Shown: piece after piece, positions 1 to 7,268 of the stretch
Numbering within the stretch: the stretch's first letter is position 1
Layout: every line of letters starts with the position of its first letter
NCBI GenBank assembly: GCA_900541335.1
Contig: UQJC01000045.1
Span: forward strand, 1-16,960
DNA length: 16,960 nucleotides
Direction: 5' to 3'
From: an uncultured Prevotella sp.
Lineage (GTDB): Bacteria > Bacteroidota > Bacteroidia > Bacteroidales > Bacteroidaceae
Made by a program: the position numbers and the translations under genes
The notes under the pieces: generated by a model
Told to the model about the DNA's origin: nothing
The model's database searches: none
Seen by the model: only the letters and a program-made list of their open reading frames with translations

Positions 1-1475
1 AGCCTGCTAAACGTCAGCCGGTTAAGGTTCACTTTATCAATGGTGAAGTCAATGGTTACTTGTCACCTGATAAGACGAATGCAGAGATGGACAGCCTCTT
101 GAAGTATGCTCCTAACCCCTGTATGGACGTGGTGGGTAGCAAGGTTCACTCTATCTGGACTAGCCGTGGTGTTCTTAATCACAAGAATGGTCAAAAGATT
201 TCACAGGGTCTCTATGGTAACTGTAAGGCTGAAGACGGAACGAAGGGCTATCGTCAGTTCATGAACGTGCTCGACTCGCTCGTTACGTGGGAACACAATC
301 TGTTGGGTTACACAGAGTATGGTTTGACTCCCGACAACCGTACAACGGCTTACGTGAACTTTACCTATTACATGTTCCAGGGTTATCATGGTGTATCATT
401 TATGGTCGACCAGGAGCCTCGTGTATTGAATTGCAAGAACCTGATTTATGACGATGATGATGCCATTTGGGGTCTCTCACACGAATGGGGTCACTTGCAT
501 CAGATGCATCCCTACTTCTGCTGGGCTGGTATGAGTGAGGTGACGAACAACATGAACTCTTACTACAATGTGATGCGCATGGGTCATACGAAGTCTGATA
601 AGATTGACGCTTGGCCGCTTGCTCGTAAGCACTTTGTAGAAGGATACTATGGTTCGTTCAACTATAACACGGTTAAGTTTGATCGTGCTACAGGTAAGGT
701 TGTAACGAAGGGTACGCACAAAGCTGATGCACTCTATACCAAGAGTACGCAACGTCATTTGGCTTACACTTGTAATGAGGAGGTAGCCTACAACAAGGAA
801 TTCCAAGATTTGGCGTTGGAAATGAAGGATTCTATCATTTATCGTCCCAATGTAAACAAGGATCGTGCTCTGGGTATTACGGAAGTCGGTGTTGGTGAAA
901 CGCTTTGCCCCTACATCATGCTTTATAATTTCTTCTCTCGTGGTAATGAAAAGTTCGGTGTGAAGGCTGATCCTGAATTTGCTCCGCACTGGTACGAATC
1001 ACTCCGTCAGAATGACAATGAGAATGGTTCTCAGATTGAGAAGAAGGGTAAGGCTGATAAGTATGAGCTGATTGCTTCTGCTCAGAATGGTAACAAGAAT
1101 AATAAGTATGCGGAATTGAAGAGCCGCTTCCCCAACAGTGTATGGGTTACTAGAAACTACGTAACACCTAATAGCACGATGTGGGGTAACTCTGCACCGT
1201 ATATCTTCAACTATGTACGTAAGGTATCTCGTCTGACGGGTTACAACTTGTTCCCCTACTTCGAAACTTGGGGCTTCTTCCGTGTCACTGCTTTGCGCAT
1301 TGGTGACTATGGTAATAAGTGGACCGTTCTGACGAAGCCGATGTACGATGAGTTCAAGGCCGATATGGATCAGCTCGTGAAGGATGGTGAACTCAAGGAA
1401 ATGCCCGAAGGTATGGTAGAGGCTATCTCTAACGCACCTGACTGGTTCCAAAATACGCCGGTATTCCCTAACTAA
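1..1475 (+). CDS. M60-family (enhancin/mucinase-type) zinc metallopeptidase, 5'-truncated by the window edge
   Basis: The reading frame is open from the left edge (first full codon at position 3) to the TAA at 1473-1475, so the N-terminus lies outside the window. The zinc site HEWGH is encoded at 480-494, and 14 residues later there is a glutamate in the context GMSEVTNN. This fits the M60 pattern HEXXH-X(8-28)-E. The C-terminal half carries NLFPYFETWGFF, typical of the end of the M60 catalytic domain. Characterised Bacteroides members of this family are secreted or surface lipoproteins that cleave O-glycosylated mucin-type proteins; that role is inferred here, and any signal peptide is not visible. 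Codon use is strongly biased (GGT, CGT, AAG, ACG), suggesting good expression. The gene is followed by a strong terminator and appears independent of the downstream cluster. The frame continues in phase for 23 sense codons after the stop (see findings). Confidence 0.9.
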   Translation, partial: PAKRQPVKVHFINGEVNGYLSPDKTNAEMDSLLKYAPNPCMDVVGSKVHSIWTSRGVLNHKNGQKISQGLYGNCKAEDGTKGYRQFMNVLDSLVTWEHNLLGYTEYGLTPDNRTTAYVNFTYYMFQGYHGVSFMVDQEPRVLNCKNLIYDDDDAIWGLSHEWGHLHQMHPYFCWAGMSEVTNNMNSYYNVMRMGHTKSDKIDAWPLARKHFVEGYYGSFNYNTVKFDRATGKVVTKGTHKADALYTKSTQRHLAYTCNEEVAYNKEFQDLALEMKDSIIYRPNVNKDRALGITEVGVGETLCPYIMLYNFFSRGNEKFGVKADPEFAPHWYESLRQNDNENGSQIEKKGKADKYELIASAQNGNKNNKYAELKSRFPNSVWVTRNYVTPNSTMWGNSAPYIFNYVRKVSRLTGYNLFPYFETWGFFRVTALRIGDYGNKWTVLTKPMYDEFKADMDQLVKDGELKEMPEGMVEAISNAPDWFQNTPVFPN

Positions 1476-1564
1476 ATTGATAAGATGACTGTTGGGTATA
1501 ACCTGACAGCTTTGGATGAAAGTGATACGATGAAGTATAGCTTTTAATCCGTTTGTAGATTTAC

Positions 1565-1600
1565 GAGGCAGGCTCCATTTCGGAGTCTGCCTCTTTGTTT
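1565..1600 (+). terminator. Intrinsic terminator of the M60 peptidase gene
   Basis: A 12-bp stem (1565-1576 with 1582-1593, one G-U pair, 5-base loop) is followed by the T-rich run TTTGTTTT. It lies 90 bases after the peptidase stop and before the promoter of the next gene, so it separates the two transcription units. Confidence 0.9.
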
Positions 1601-1679
1601 TAGAGAAGAGTTGAAGTGCTTAGGACTAAGGAAATCAGAAAAAAATAGGTCGGAGTAGATACATATCGTGAAAATATTC

Positions 1680-1687
1680 TATCTTTG
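1680..1687 (+). promoter_or_regulatory. Bacteroidetes-type -7 element (TATCTTTG) before the DUF177-rpmF-fabH cluster
   Basis: TATCTTTG matches the Bacteroidetes primary-sigma consensus TAnnTTTG exactly. I see no clear TTTG -33 box at the expected distance (about 1655-1661). The element ends only 8 bases before the ATG at 1696, so transcription would start within a few bases of the start codon. The mRNA would then be leaderless or nearly so. Confidence 0.65.
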
Positions 1688-1695
1688 CAGCCGCT

Positions 1696-2169
1696 ATGCA
1701 AAGTGGAAATCTCCTAAATATCAATTTGGCATCCGTAGCCGAAGCAGCGGAAGGCCTTGACGTTGAGCTGACTGATCGCTTCTTCGCTGACCTGGAGCAA
1801 GAAGAAATAAGCGGCGGAGAATTGCATGCCCATATTGTTGTACGTGCTTCCGCTGGTGATATCTTTAAGGTTAAAGTACAGGTGGAAGGCTTTGTGACGG
1901 TGCCTTGTGATCGTTGTTTGGATCCGCTACGACTTGAAGTGGATGTGAAAGACGAAGTGAAAGTAAAGGATGCCGATCCGGAAGAAAACGATGACGTAGA
2001 GTTGCTCTATATGGATAAGGGAAGTAGAACCTTTGACTTGTCCTGGAGTTTGTACGAAATCATTGAAACTTCTTTGCCTATTCATCGGGCTCATCCAGAA
2101 GGCGAGTGCAATGCGGATATGGTCAGCTACATTATCAGTAGCAATGAAGAGGATGCAGACGACGAATAA
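1696..2169 (+). CDS. DUF177 / YceD-family protein upstream of L32
   Basis: A 157-residue protein of the DUF177 (YceD) family, which in most bacteria is encoded immediately before rpmF. E. coli YceD and its plant homologue have been linked to 23S rRNA accumulation and ribosome biogenesis, but the biochemical role is not firmly known. The recognisable core is VPCDRCLDPL (Cys71 and Cys74), followed by an acidic segment (residues about 85-105) and a C-terminal HPEGECNADM motif with a third cysteine. Bacteroidales homologues have the same length and end, and a similar N-terminus, supporting the ATG at 1696. The very acidic tail (EEDADDE) is normal for the family. The gene is first in the cluster, directly behind a -7 promoter element, and rpmF starts 69 bases downstream. 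Confidence 0.88.
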   Translation: MQSGNLLNINLASVAEAAEGLDVELTDRFFADLEQEEISGGELHAHIVVRASAGDIFKVKVQVEGFVTVPCDRCLDPLRLEVDVKDEVKVKDADPEENDDVELLYMDKGSRTFDLSWSLYEIIETSLPIHRAHPEGECNADMVSYIISSNEEDADDE

Positions 2170-2238
2170 GAGTCGGAAGTATCACGCGATAGATATAAGT
2201 CAGTAAATAATACCAATCATTAAATATTAAACGAAAAA

Positions 2239-2424
2239 ATGGCACATCCTAAAAGAAGACAATCCAAGACGAGAACACTGAAGCGTAGAACTCACGATAA
2301 GGCTGTTGCTCCTACGTTGGCTATTTGCCCTAACTGCGGTGCATGGCACATCTACCACACGGTATGCCCCACTTGTGGCTACTACCGCGGTAAGCTCGCT
2401 ATTGAGAAGGAAGTTGCCGAATAA
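2239..2424 (+). CDS. rpmF: 50S ribosomal protein L32 (bL32)
   Basis: A 61-residue basic protein with the L32 N-terminus MAHPKRRQSKTRTLKRR and a zinc-ribbon knuckle pair: CPNC (Cys30, Cys33) and CPTC (Cys43, Cys46). This is therefore the zinc-binding form of L32, a component of the large ribosomal subunit. Length and motif spacing are normal. The start is preceded by an A-rich leader (ending in ACGAAAAA) rather than a Shine-Dalgarno sequence. It sits between the DUF177 gene and fabH, the widely conserved arrangement linking ribosome and fatty-acid genes. Confidence 0.97.
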   Translation: MAHPKRRQSKTRTLKRRTHDKAVAPTLAICPNCGAWHIYHTVCPTCGYYRGKLAIEKEVAE

Positions 2425-2458
2425 TTAACGGCGCATTTCTCGCATAACCCGAGATTCA

Positions 2459-2553
2459 TAGTTTAAGAGTTAGAGGCTGATTAGGCATTTCTCCTTTGTC
2501 TAAGGATAGGGTTGAATGCGGAGGCTTTGACTCTTAAACTATTTCTTTTTTTA
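2459..2553 (+). promoter_or_regulatory. Large-loop terminator-like structured element between rpmF and fabH
   Basis: Two 12-base arms (2459-2470 and 2530-2541) are perfectly complementary and are followed by a T-rich run (2542-2552). The 59-base interior can form two nested stems: GCATT/AATGC (2485-2489 with 2515-2519) and TCCTT/AAGGA (2492-2496 with 2502-2506, 5-base loop). The outer stem plus T tract looks like an intrinsic terminator, and the long structured interior looks like an attenuator. It lies 52 bases before the fabH ATG, so it could set readthrough from rpmF into fabH. The function is inference. Confidence 0.45.
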
Positions 2554-2604
2554 GTACACTCTTTGCTAACACAGAGGGTTGTCCATTTAAATAATAATCC
2601 CCCC

Positions 2605-3609
2605 ATGGAAAAAATCAATGCTGTTATCACTGGCGTAGGCGGATATGTACCCGAATACGTACTCAATAACGATGAACTTTCGCGCATGGTCGACACGAAT
2701 GACGAGTGGATCATGACCCGAATCGGTATTAAAGAACGTCGTATCCTTAATGAAGAAGGACTTGGTACGAGCTATATGGCGCGCAAGGCGGTTAAGCAGT
2801 TGCTGGAAAAGACGGGTACCGATCCGCAGGAAGTGGATTGTGTAATTGTTGCAACGACTACGCCTGACTATCATTTCCCTTCTACGTCTAGCATCGTGAT
2901 TGGTCGTTTGGGTATGAAGAACGCTTTCGCGCTGGATATGCAAGCAGCTTGCTGTGGTTTTCTCTTTGCCATGGATACGGCTGCGAGCATGGTGCAGAGT
3001 GGTCGATACAAGAAGGTCGTAGTTTGTGGTGCAGACAAGATGTCGTCAGTTGTTGACTACACGGATCGTGCTACTTGTCCAATCTTTGGTGATGGTGCTG
3101 CTGCCGTTTTGGTTGAACCTTCAATGGATGAAGAAGGACTGGGATGGCAGGATAGCTACTTGCGTACGGATGGTAAGGGCCTTCCTTTCCTCTGTCTGAA
3201 GGCAGGCGGCTCTGTATGCAGCCCTTCTTACTTCACGATTGACCACCGTATGCATTACCTCCATCAGGAAGGTCGCACGGTGTTTAAGTTCGCCGTGACG
3301 AACATGAGTGACGCAACGGCGCTGATTGCTGAACGCAATGGTTTGGATAAGGAAAACATTGCTTACATCGTTCCGCATCAGGCTAATGTGCGCATTATCG
3401 AAGCTGTTGCTAATCGTTTGGAAGTGCCTATGGATAAGGTGATGCTCAACATCCAGCGTTACGGTAATACTTCTGCAGGTACGCTTCCCTTGGCTCTTTG
3501 GGACTATGAGAAGCAACTCAAGAAGGGTGATAACCTGATTCTCTGTGCCTTTGGTGCAGGCTTTACTTGGGGTGCTGCTTACCTGAAGTGGGGATATACA
3601 GCTAAATAA
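2605..3609 (+). CDS. fabH: Beta-ketoacyl-ACP synthase III (KAS III)
   Basis: A 334-residue cytosolic thiolase-fold enzyme that condenses an acyl-CoA primer with malonyl-ACP to start type II fatty-acid synthesis. The catalytic triad is visible: Cys116 in QAACCGF, His258 in VPHQAN and Asn288 in RYGNTSAG. The conserved N-terminal strand INAVITGVGGYVPE and the FGDGAAAVLVEP segment are also present. The frame is open upstream to 2512, but homology begins at MEKINAVITG, so I use the ATG at 2605. That start is preceded by six C residues instead of a Shine-Dalgarno box. The gene follows rpmF across a structured 180-base gap and precedes era by 119 bases. In Bacteroidales FabH may accept branched primers, but specificity cannot be read here. 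Confidence 0.96.
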   Translation: MEKINAVITGVGGYVPEYVLNNDELSRMVDTNDEWIMTRIGIKERRILNEEGLGTSYMARKAVKQLLEKTGTDPQEVDCVIVATTTPDYHFPSTSSIVIGRLGMKNAFALDMQAACCGFLFAMDTAASMVQSGRYKKVVVCGADKMSSVVDYTDRATCPIFGDGAAAVLVEPSMDEEGLGWQDSYLRTDGKGLPFLCLKAGGSVCSPSYFTIDHRMHYLHQEGRTVFKFAVTNMSDATALIAERNGLDKENIAYIVPHQANVRIIEAVANRLEVPMDKVMLNIQRYGNTSAGTLPLALWDYEKQLKKGDNLILCAFGAGFTWGAAYLKWGYTAK

Positions 3610-3621
3610 TAACCATTTTTC

Positions 3622-3710
3622 GTAGAGCGTTGAGCGTGTCGTGGCTTTTACTTTAGACATTCTTTTTACCTAAAGGTAGCCGCGCAGGCTGAACGCTTTA
3701 CCTTTCTTTC
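3622..3710 (+). promoter_or_regulatory. Long-range hairpin between fabH and era
   Basis: Arms 3622-3635 and 3688-3701 pair over 14 positions with one G-U pair and one mismatch. Inside, GGCT...AC-TTTAG (3643-3656) pairs with CTAAA-GT-AGCC (3670-3680) with small bulges, leaving a T-rich loop. The outer arm is followed by CTTTCTTTCG. The architecture (long arms, nested inner stem, pyrimidine-rich tail) resembles the element before fabH. It could be a partial terminator or a processing site between fabH and era; no function is established. Confidence 0.35.
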
Positions 3711-3728
3711 GCCTAAAACTTTGATCAA

Positions 3729-4610
3729 GTGCATAAAGCTGGTTTTGTCAATATCGTAGGCAATCCCAATGTGGGAAAGTCTACGCTCATGAATCTCTTC
3801 ATGGGCGAACGCATTTCGATTGCAACCTTCAAGGCGCAGACTACGCGTCACCGCATCATGGGGATTATCAACACGGAGGATTCGCAGATTGTCTTCTCGG
3901 ATACTCCGGGGGTTCTGAAGCCCAATTATAAACTTCAGGAGGAAATGCTTGCCTTCTCGGTTTCTGCTCTTCAAGATGCCGATGTGTTGCTGTATGTGAC
4001 GGACGTTGTTGAGAAGTTTGACAAGAACAGCGAATTCTTGGCACGTGTCCAAAAGATGAAGGTTCCAGTTTTGATACTCATCAACAAGATTGATTTGTCG
4101 AATCAGAAAGAACTGGAAACGTTGGTGGCACAATGGCATGAGGCTTTACCCGAAGCTGAGATTTATCCGATTTCGGCTCAGGCAAAGTTTAATGTAGACC
4201 GTGTATTGGCTCGCATTCGCGAACTTTTGCCCGATTCACCGCCTTACTTTGATAAGGACCAATGGACAGACAAGCCTGCCCGCTTCTTTGTAACGGAGAT
4301 TCTTCGTGAGAAGATTTTGCTTTACTACGATAAGGAGATTCCCTATGCAGTCGAAGTGGTTGTAGAAGAGTTTAAGGAGGAAGAGAAGCGCATCCATATC
4401 CGTGCGGTAATTTATGTGGAGCGCGACAGTCAAAAGGGTATTATCATTGGTCATCGCGGTGTGGCACTCAAGAAGGTGTCAACCGAAGCGAGAAAGACCA
4501 TGGAGAAATTCTTCGGTAAATCCATCTTCTTGGAAATCTTTGTCAAGGTAGACAAGGATTGGCGTAATAATACGAAGCGTCTGGAGGCCTACGGCTATAA
4601 GCTGGACTGA
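3729..4610 (+). CDS. era: GTPase Era, 16S rRNA-binding ribosome assembly factor
   Basis: A 293-residue protein with an N-terminal Ras-like GTPase domain and a C-terminal KH RNA-binding domain. Era binds the 3' end of 16S rRNA during 30S maturation. G1 is GNPNVGKST (residues 11-19), G3 is DTPG (58-61), G4 is NKID (119-122) and the switch region has the TTRHRIMG sequence typical of Era. The KH-domain loop is GIIIGHRG (237-244). Length is normal. The start is a GTG: the protein begins MHKAGFVNIVGNPN, which matches the usual Bacteroidales Era N-terminus, and there is no ATG near by. The gene lies between fabH and der; der starts 51 bases after the era stop. Confidence 0.97.
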   Translation: MHKAGFVNIVGNPNVGKSTLMNLFMGERISIATFKAQTTRHRIMGIINTEDSQIVFSDTPGVLKPNYKLQEEMLAFSVSALQDADVLLYVTDVVEKFDKNSEFLARVQKMKVPVLILINKIDLSNQKELETLVAQWHEALPEAEIYPISAQAKFNVDRVLARIRELLPDSPPYFDKDQWTDKPARFFVTEILREKILLYYDKEIPYAVEVVVEEFKEEEKRIHIRAVIYVERDSQKGIIIGHRGVALKKVSTEARKTMEKFFGKSIFLEIFVKVDKDWRNNTKRLEAYGYKLD

Positions 4611-4661
4611 TTTTCGCCTAACCCGAAGCTTGTTACATCACAGTTTTAACAGTAAAAGAAA

Positions 4662-5978
4662 GTGTCTAAATTAGTAGCCATTGTCGGCCGACCGAATGTC
4701 GGCAAATCGACTCTGTTCAACCGCCTCACGGGAACGCGCCAGGCCATTGTCAGCGATGAAGCCGGTACTACGCGTGACCGTCAGTATGGTAAATGTGAAT
4801 GGGGTAATAAAGAATTTTCGCTGGTTGATACCGGTGGTTGGGTGGTTAACTCCGACGATATCTTTGAAGGGGAAATTCGTAAGCAGGTGGTACTTGCTAC
4901 GGAAGAAGCCGATTTGATTCTCTTCTTGGTAGATGTCAAAAATGGTATCACCGACCTCGATTCAGAAGTAGCCTCTATTTTGCGTCGTACGAAAGTACCT
5001 GTAGTGCTTTGTGCGAACAAGGCAGATAACAACATTGACATCTATTCTGCGCCCGAGTTTTATAAGCTTGGTTTGGGAGATCCCTATTGCGTTTCGGCAG
5101 CTACGGGTAGTGGTACGGGTGATTTGCTTGATATCATTATCGAGAAGTTGGGATCGGATGCCATGGAAGAAGGTGAGGAAGACAATATTCCCCGCTTCAG
5201 TGTCGTTGGTCGTCCTAATGCAGGCAAGAGCAGCATTATCAATGCTTTCCTCGGCGAGGATCGTAACATCGTGACGGATATTGCCGGTACTACGCGTGAC
5301 AGTATTCTGACGCGTTACACCAAGTTCGGTTTCGATTTCTATATCGTAGATACTGCAGGTATTCGTCGCAAGAATAAGGTGACAGAGGATCTCGAATTTT
5401 ATTCGGTGATGCGTGCCATCCGTTCGATTGAAAATTCTGATGTCTGCATCTTGATGATTGATGCTACGCGTGGTATCGAGAGCCAGGACTTGAACATTGT
5501 GCAGATTATCCAGCGCAATATGAAGAGTTTGGTTGTTGTAGTCAATAAGTGGGACTTGGTAGAAGATAAGTCGAATGAAGCTATCAAGCATTTTGAGGCC
5601 GCTATCCGCGATCGTTTGGCTCCCTTCGTAGACTTCCCCATTATTTTTGCATCAGCACTGACCAAGCAGCGTATTTTCAAGGTGCTTGAAACTGCCAAGG
5701 AAGTTTACCTTGCTCGTAAGCGTCGTGTAAGTACCTCGAAACTCAATGAGGAAATGCTTCCGTTGATTGAGGCTTATCCGCCCCCTTCAATCAAGGGTAA
5801 ATACATTAAGATTAAGTATTGTGCCCAGTTGCCTAATACGCAGATTCCTTCGTTCGTCTTTTATGCGAACTTGCCCCAATACGTTAAGGAGCCGTACAAG
5901 CGTTTCCTTGAAAACAAGATTCGCGAACGCTGGGATTTCACGGGTACACCGATCAACATCTTCTTGCGTCAGAAATAA
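4662..5978 (+). CDS. der: GTPase Der (EngA), double-GTPase 50S assembly factor
   Basis: A 438-residue protein with two tandem GTPase domains and a C-terminal KH-like domain, the hallmark of Der, which acts in late 50S subunit assembly. Domain 1 has GRPNVGKS (9-16), VDTGGW and NKAD. Domain 2 has GRPNAGKSS (from 183), DTAGIRRK (from 230) and NKWD (295-298). The KH-like domain covers roughly residues 355-438 and ends in WDFTGTPINIFLRQK, a typical Der C-terminus. The start is GTG at 4662 (MSKLVAIVGRPNVG), matching family starts. Two neighbouring GTPase genes both using GTG suggests tuned, lower initiation; that is inference. The downstream lipoprotein gene begins 15 bases after the stop. Confidence 0.97.
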   Translation: MSKLVAIVGRPNVGKSTLFNRLTGTRQAIVSDEAGTTRDRQYGKCEWGNKEFSLVDTGGWVVNSDDIFEGEIRKQVVLATEEADLILFLVDVKNGITDLDSEVASILRRTKVPVVLCANKADNNIDIYSAPEFYKLGLGDPYCVSAATGSGTGDLLDIIIEKLGSDAMEEGEEDNIPRFSVVGRPNAGKSSIINAFLGEDRNIVTDIAGTTRDSILTRYTKFGFDFYIVDTAGIRRKNKVTEDLEFYSVMRAIRSIENSDVCILMIDATRGIESQDLNIVQIIQRNMKSLVVVVNKWDLVEDKSNEAIKHFEAAIRDRLAPFVDFPIIFASALTKQRIFKVLETAKEVYLARKRRVSTSKLNEEMLPLIEAYPPPSIKGKYIKIKYCAQLPNTQIPSFVFYANLPQYVKEPYKRFLENKIRERWDFTGTPINIFLRQK

Positions 5979-5993
5979 ATCACACCACCTTTT

Positions 5994-6416
5994 ATGCTTC
6001 GTTCTTTTCTTTCCAGCTTGGTTCTTCTGTTAACTGCTTCGTTCTTGGTGCCTTCTTGCAATTCAAAGGAGGATGCGGCTGAGAAACAAGTGCATACGGA
6101 ACAGGCTGATTCTGCGGCACTCTATTATTATCAGCTTCGTGCCAAAGGGCAGTTTGCTGATTATGTAGCTGCTATGGAATCGTGCGACAGTACGACAGAG
6201 GCTTACCGCAAGCAGATGGAGCGTTTGCTTCGCCATCATCAGCAGAAGGTTGTGGAAGAGAAGCAAGGCCTGGCAAGTGTGCGTGTTGAACGTACCGAAA
6301 TGTATGATTCCAACCGTGTGGCGAATGTATTCCTTACAGTTACCTATAAGGATGGTACGCACGAGGAAATCCTCTTTCCGGTCGTTTATGACGGACACCA
6401 TTGGCGCGTACGATAG
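5994..6416 (+). CDS. Small predicted lipoprotein, DUF4878/NTF2-like
   Basis: A 140-residue protein with a lipoprotein signal peptide: short basic start (MLRSF), hydrophobic stretch, then lipobox LVPSC with the lipidated Cys at residue 22 followed by NSK. The mature part begins with a charged linker. It then has a helical segment (YYYQLRAKGQFADYVAAM, about residues 45-62) and a C-terminal beta region ending YDGHHWRVR. This resembles the small DUF4878/NTF2-like lipoproteins of Bacteroidales, which have no assigned function. It starts 15 bases after der, so it is probably the last gene of that unit, and is followed at once by strong terminators. Assignment to the fold is by appearance only; the lipoprotein call is firm. 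Confidence 0.8.
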   Translation: MLRSFLSSLVLLLTASFLVPSCNSKEDAAEKQVHTEQADSAALYYYQLRAKGQFADYVAAMESCDSTTEAYRKQMERLLRHHQQKVVEEKQGLASVRVERTEMYDSNRVANVFLTVTYKDGTHEEILFPVVYDGHHWRVR

Positions 6417-6472
6417 CAAGGCTATGGTTGGTGAGTAAAGGTCGATAAATCCTTCTTGGATTGAAACATAGA

Positions 6473-6521
6473 AATAGTGCCCTGTTTGCTTTACGAGAAG
6501 CAAACAGGGCACTATTGTTTT
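6473..6521 (+). terminator. Strong intrinsic terminator after the der-lipoprotein unit
   Basis: A perfect 19-bp stem (6473-6491 with 6498-6516) with a 6-base loop is followed by GTTTTG. It is one of the longest perfect hairpins in the window and sits at the convergent junction, so it may also act on the opposing minus-strand transcript. Confidence 0.9.
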
Positions 6522-6522
6522 G

Positions 6523-6566
6523 TATTGCTGTATTGGAGTTTTATCGGACAGCAATAATTGTTTTGG
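6523..6566 (+). terminator. Second hairpin in tandem, candidate back-up terminator
   Basis: TATTGCTGT (6523-6531) pairs perfectly with ACAGCAATA (6548-6556), 16-base loop, followed by ATTGTTTTGGG. It lies directly behind the 19-bp terminator. The tail is only moderately T-rich, so the terminator call is tentative. Confidence 0.4.
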
Positions 6567-6612
6567 GTGATCAAGAACATCTATGTTGCGTGAATTCCCC
6601 TTGTACCAAAAG

Positions 6613-6657
6613 GTTGAAAGAACCCACTGAAGTGGTTGGTTGGGGAAGTTCTTCAAC
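6613..6657 (-). terminator. Hairpin just downstream of the minus-strand acyltransferase gene
   Basis: GTTGAAAGAAC (6613-6623) pairs with GTTCTTCAAC (6648-6657) with one bulged base. Inside it, CCACT/AGTGG can form a small hairpin. On the minus strand the stem is followed by CTTTTGG. It lies 28 bases beyond the acyltransferase stop and is a plausible but weak terminator for that gene. Confidence 0.35.
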
Positions 6658-6684
6658 GCTTAGAGGCCTGATCTATCAGTTTTG

Positions 6685-7236
6685 TTAGGGTTCAACCGCA
6701 AATTTCTCGGGATATTTTGCGTGGATGTTGCGATAATAGTCCATGATGATACGCATATCGGCTTCCACGTCTCCAGAAGGAATCAGTGTACGGGTACAGA
6801 TAATCGTCTTGGTAGCATAATCAATGCCGTAGAGTAGGATAGGGAGTTTCGCTTTCAAGGCAATGAAGTAAAAACCGCGTTTCCATTGCGTTACACGCGA
6901 GCGAGTACCTTCCGGCGTGACAGCCAACATAAAGTGTGGTGATTGGCTTGCGAGGTTCGCAAGTGTATCGGTCATGCTGGTGTGGCGGCTACGTTCTACA
7001 GGAATACCGCCCATGCGGCGAAATATCGGACCGAGTGGCCAAAAGAACCATTCCTTTTTCATCAGAAAGTTTGAAGTCAAGCCGATTGCTGTACAATACG
7101 TTTTACCGATGAAGAAATCCCAGTTACTGGTATGTGGAGCGATGCAGATGATACACTTTTCAGGGAATGGTTCAGTGACATTCTTTTTCCAACCCAAGCA
7201 CTTGAAGAGAATCGTTTGACAGAGTGATTGAAACAT
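6685..7236 (-). CDS. PlsC-family 1-acyl-glycerol-3-phosphate acyltransferase-like protein
   Basis: A 183-residue protein with the acyltransferase motifs of the PlsC/LPLAT family: HTSNWD (H35-X4-D40, the catalytic pair), GGIPVERSR (from 76) and TPEGTRS (107-113). Such enzymes transfer acyl groups to lysophosphatidate or related acceptors at the inner membrane face. It is shorter than classic PlsC (about 240 residues) and lacks an obvious N-terminal membrane anchor. That fits the compact LPLAT subgroup common in Bacteroidetes, so the acceptor is uncertain. The gene lies downstream of a small conserved gene on the same strand, across a 141-base structured gap with an 11-base homopolymer, and converges on the plus-strand cluster. 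Confidence 0.85.
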   Translation of the reverse strand: MFQSLCQTILFKCLGWKKNVTEPFPEKCIICIAPHTSNWDFFIGKTYCTAIGLTSNFLMKKEWFFWPLGPIFRRMGGIPVERSRHTSMTDTLANLASQSPHFMLAVTPEGTRSRVTQWKRGFYFIALKAKLPILLYGIDYATKTIICTRTLIPSGDVEADMRIIMDYYRNIHAKYPEKFAVEP

Positions 7237-7268
7237 ATAAATAGGTGTATGGAAAGGGAGAGAAGAAA

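Noticed and set aside
5643..5650. TATTTTTG -7-like element on the plus strand
   Set aside because: It lies inside the der coding sequence with no gene start in a suitable position downstream; a chance match.
6063..6656. Minus-strand open frame of 197 codons
   Set aside because: It is antisense to the lipoprotein gene and runs through two strong terminator hairpins.
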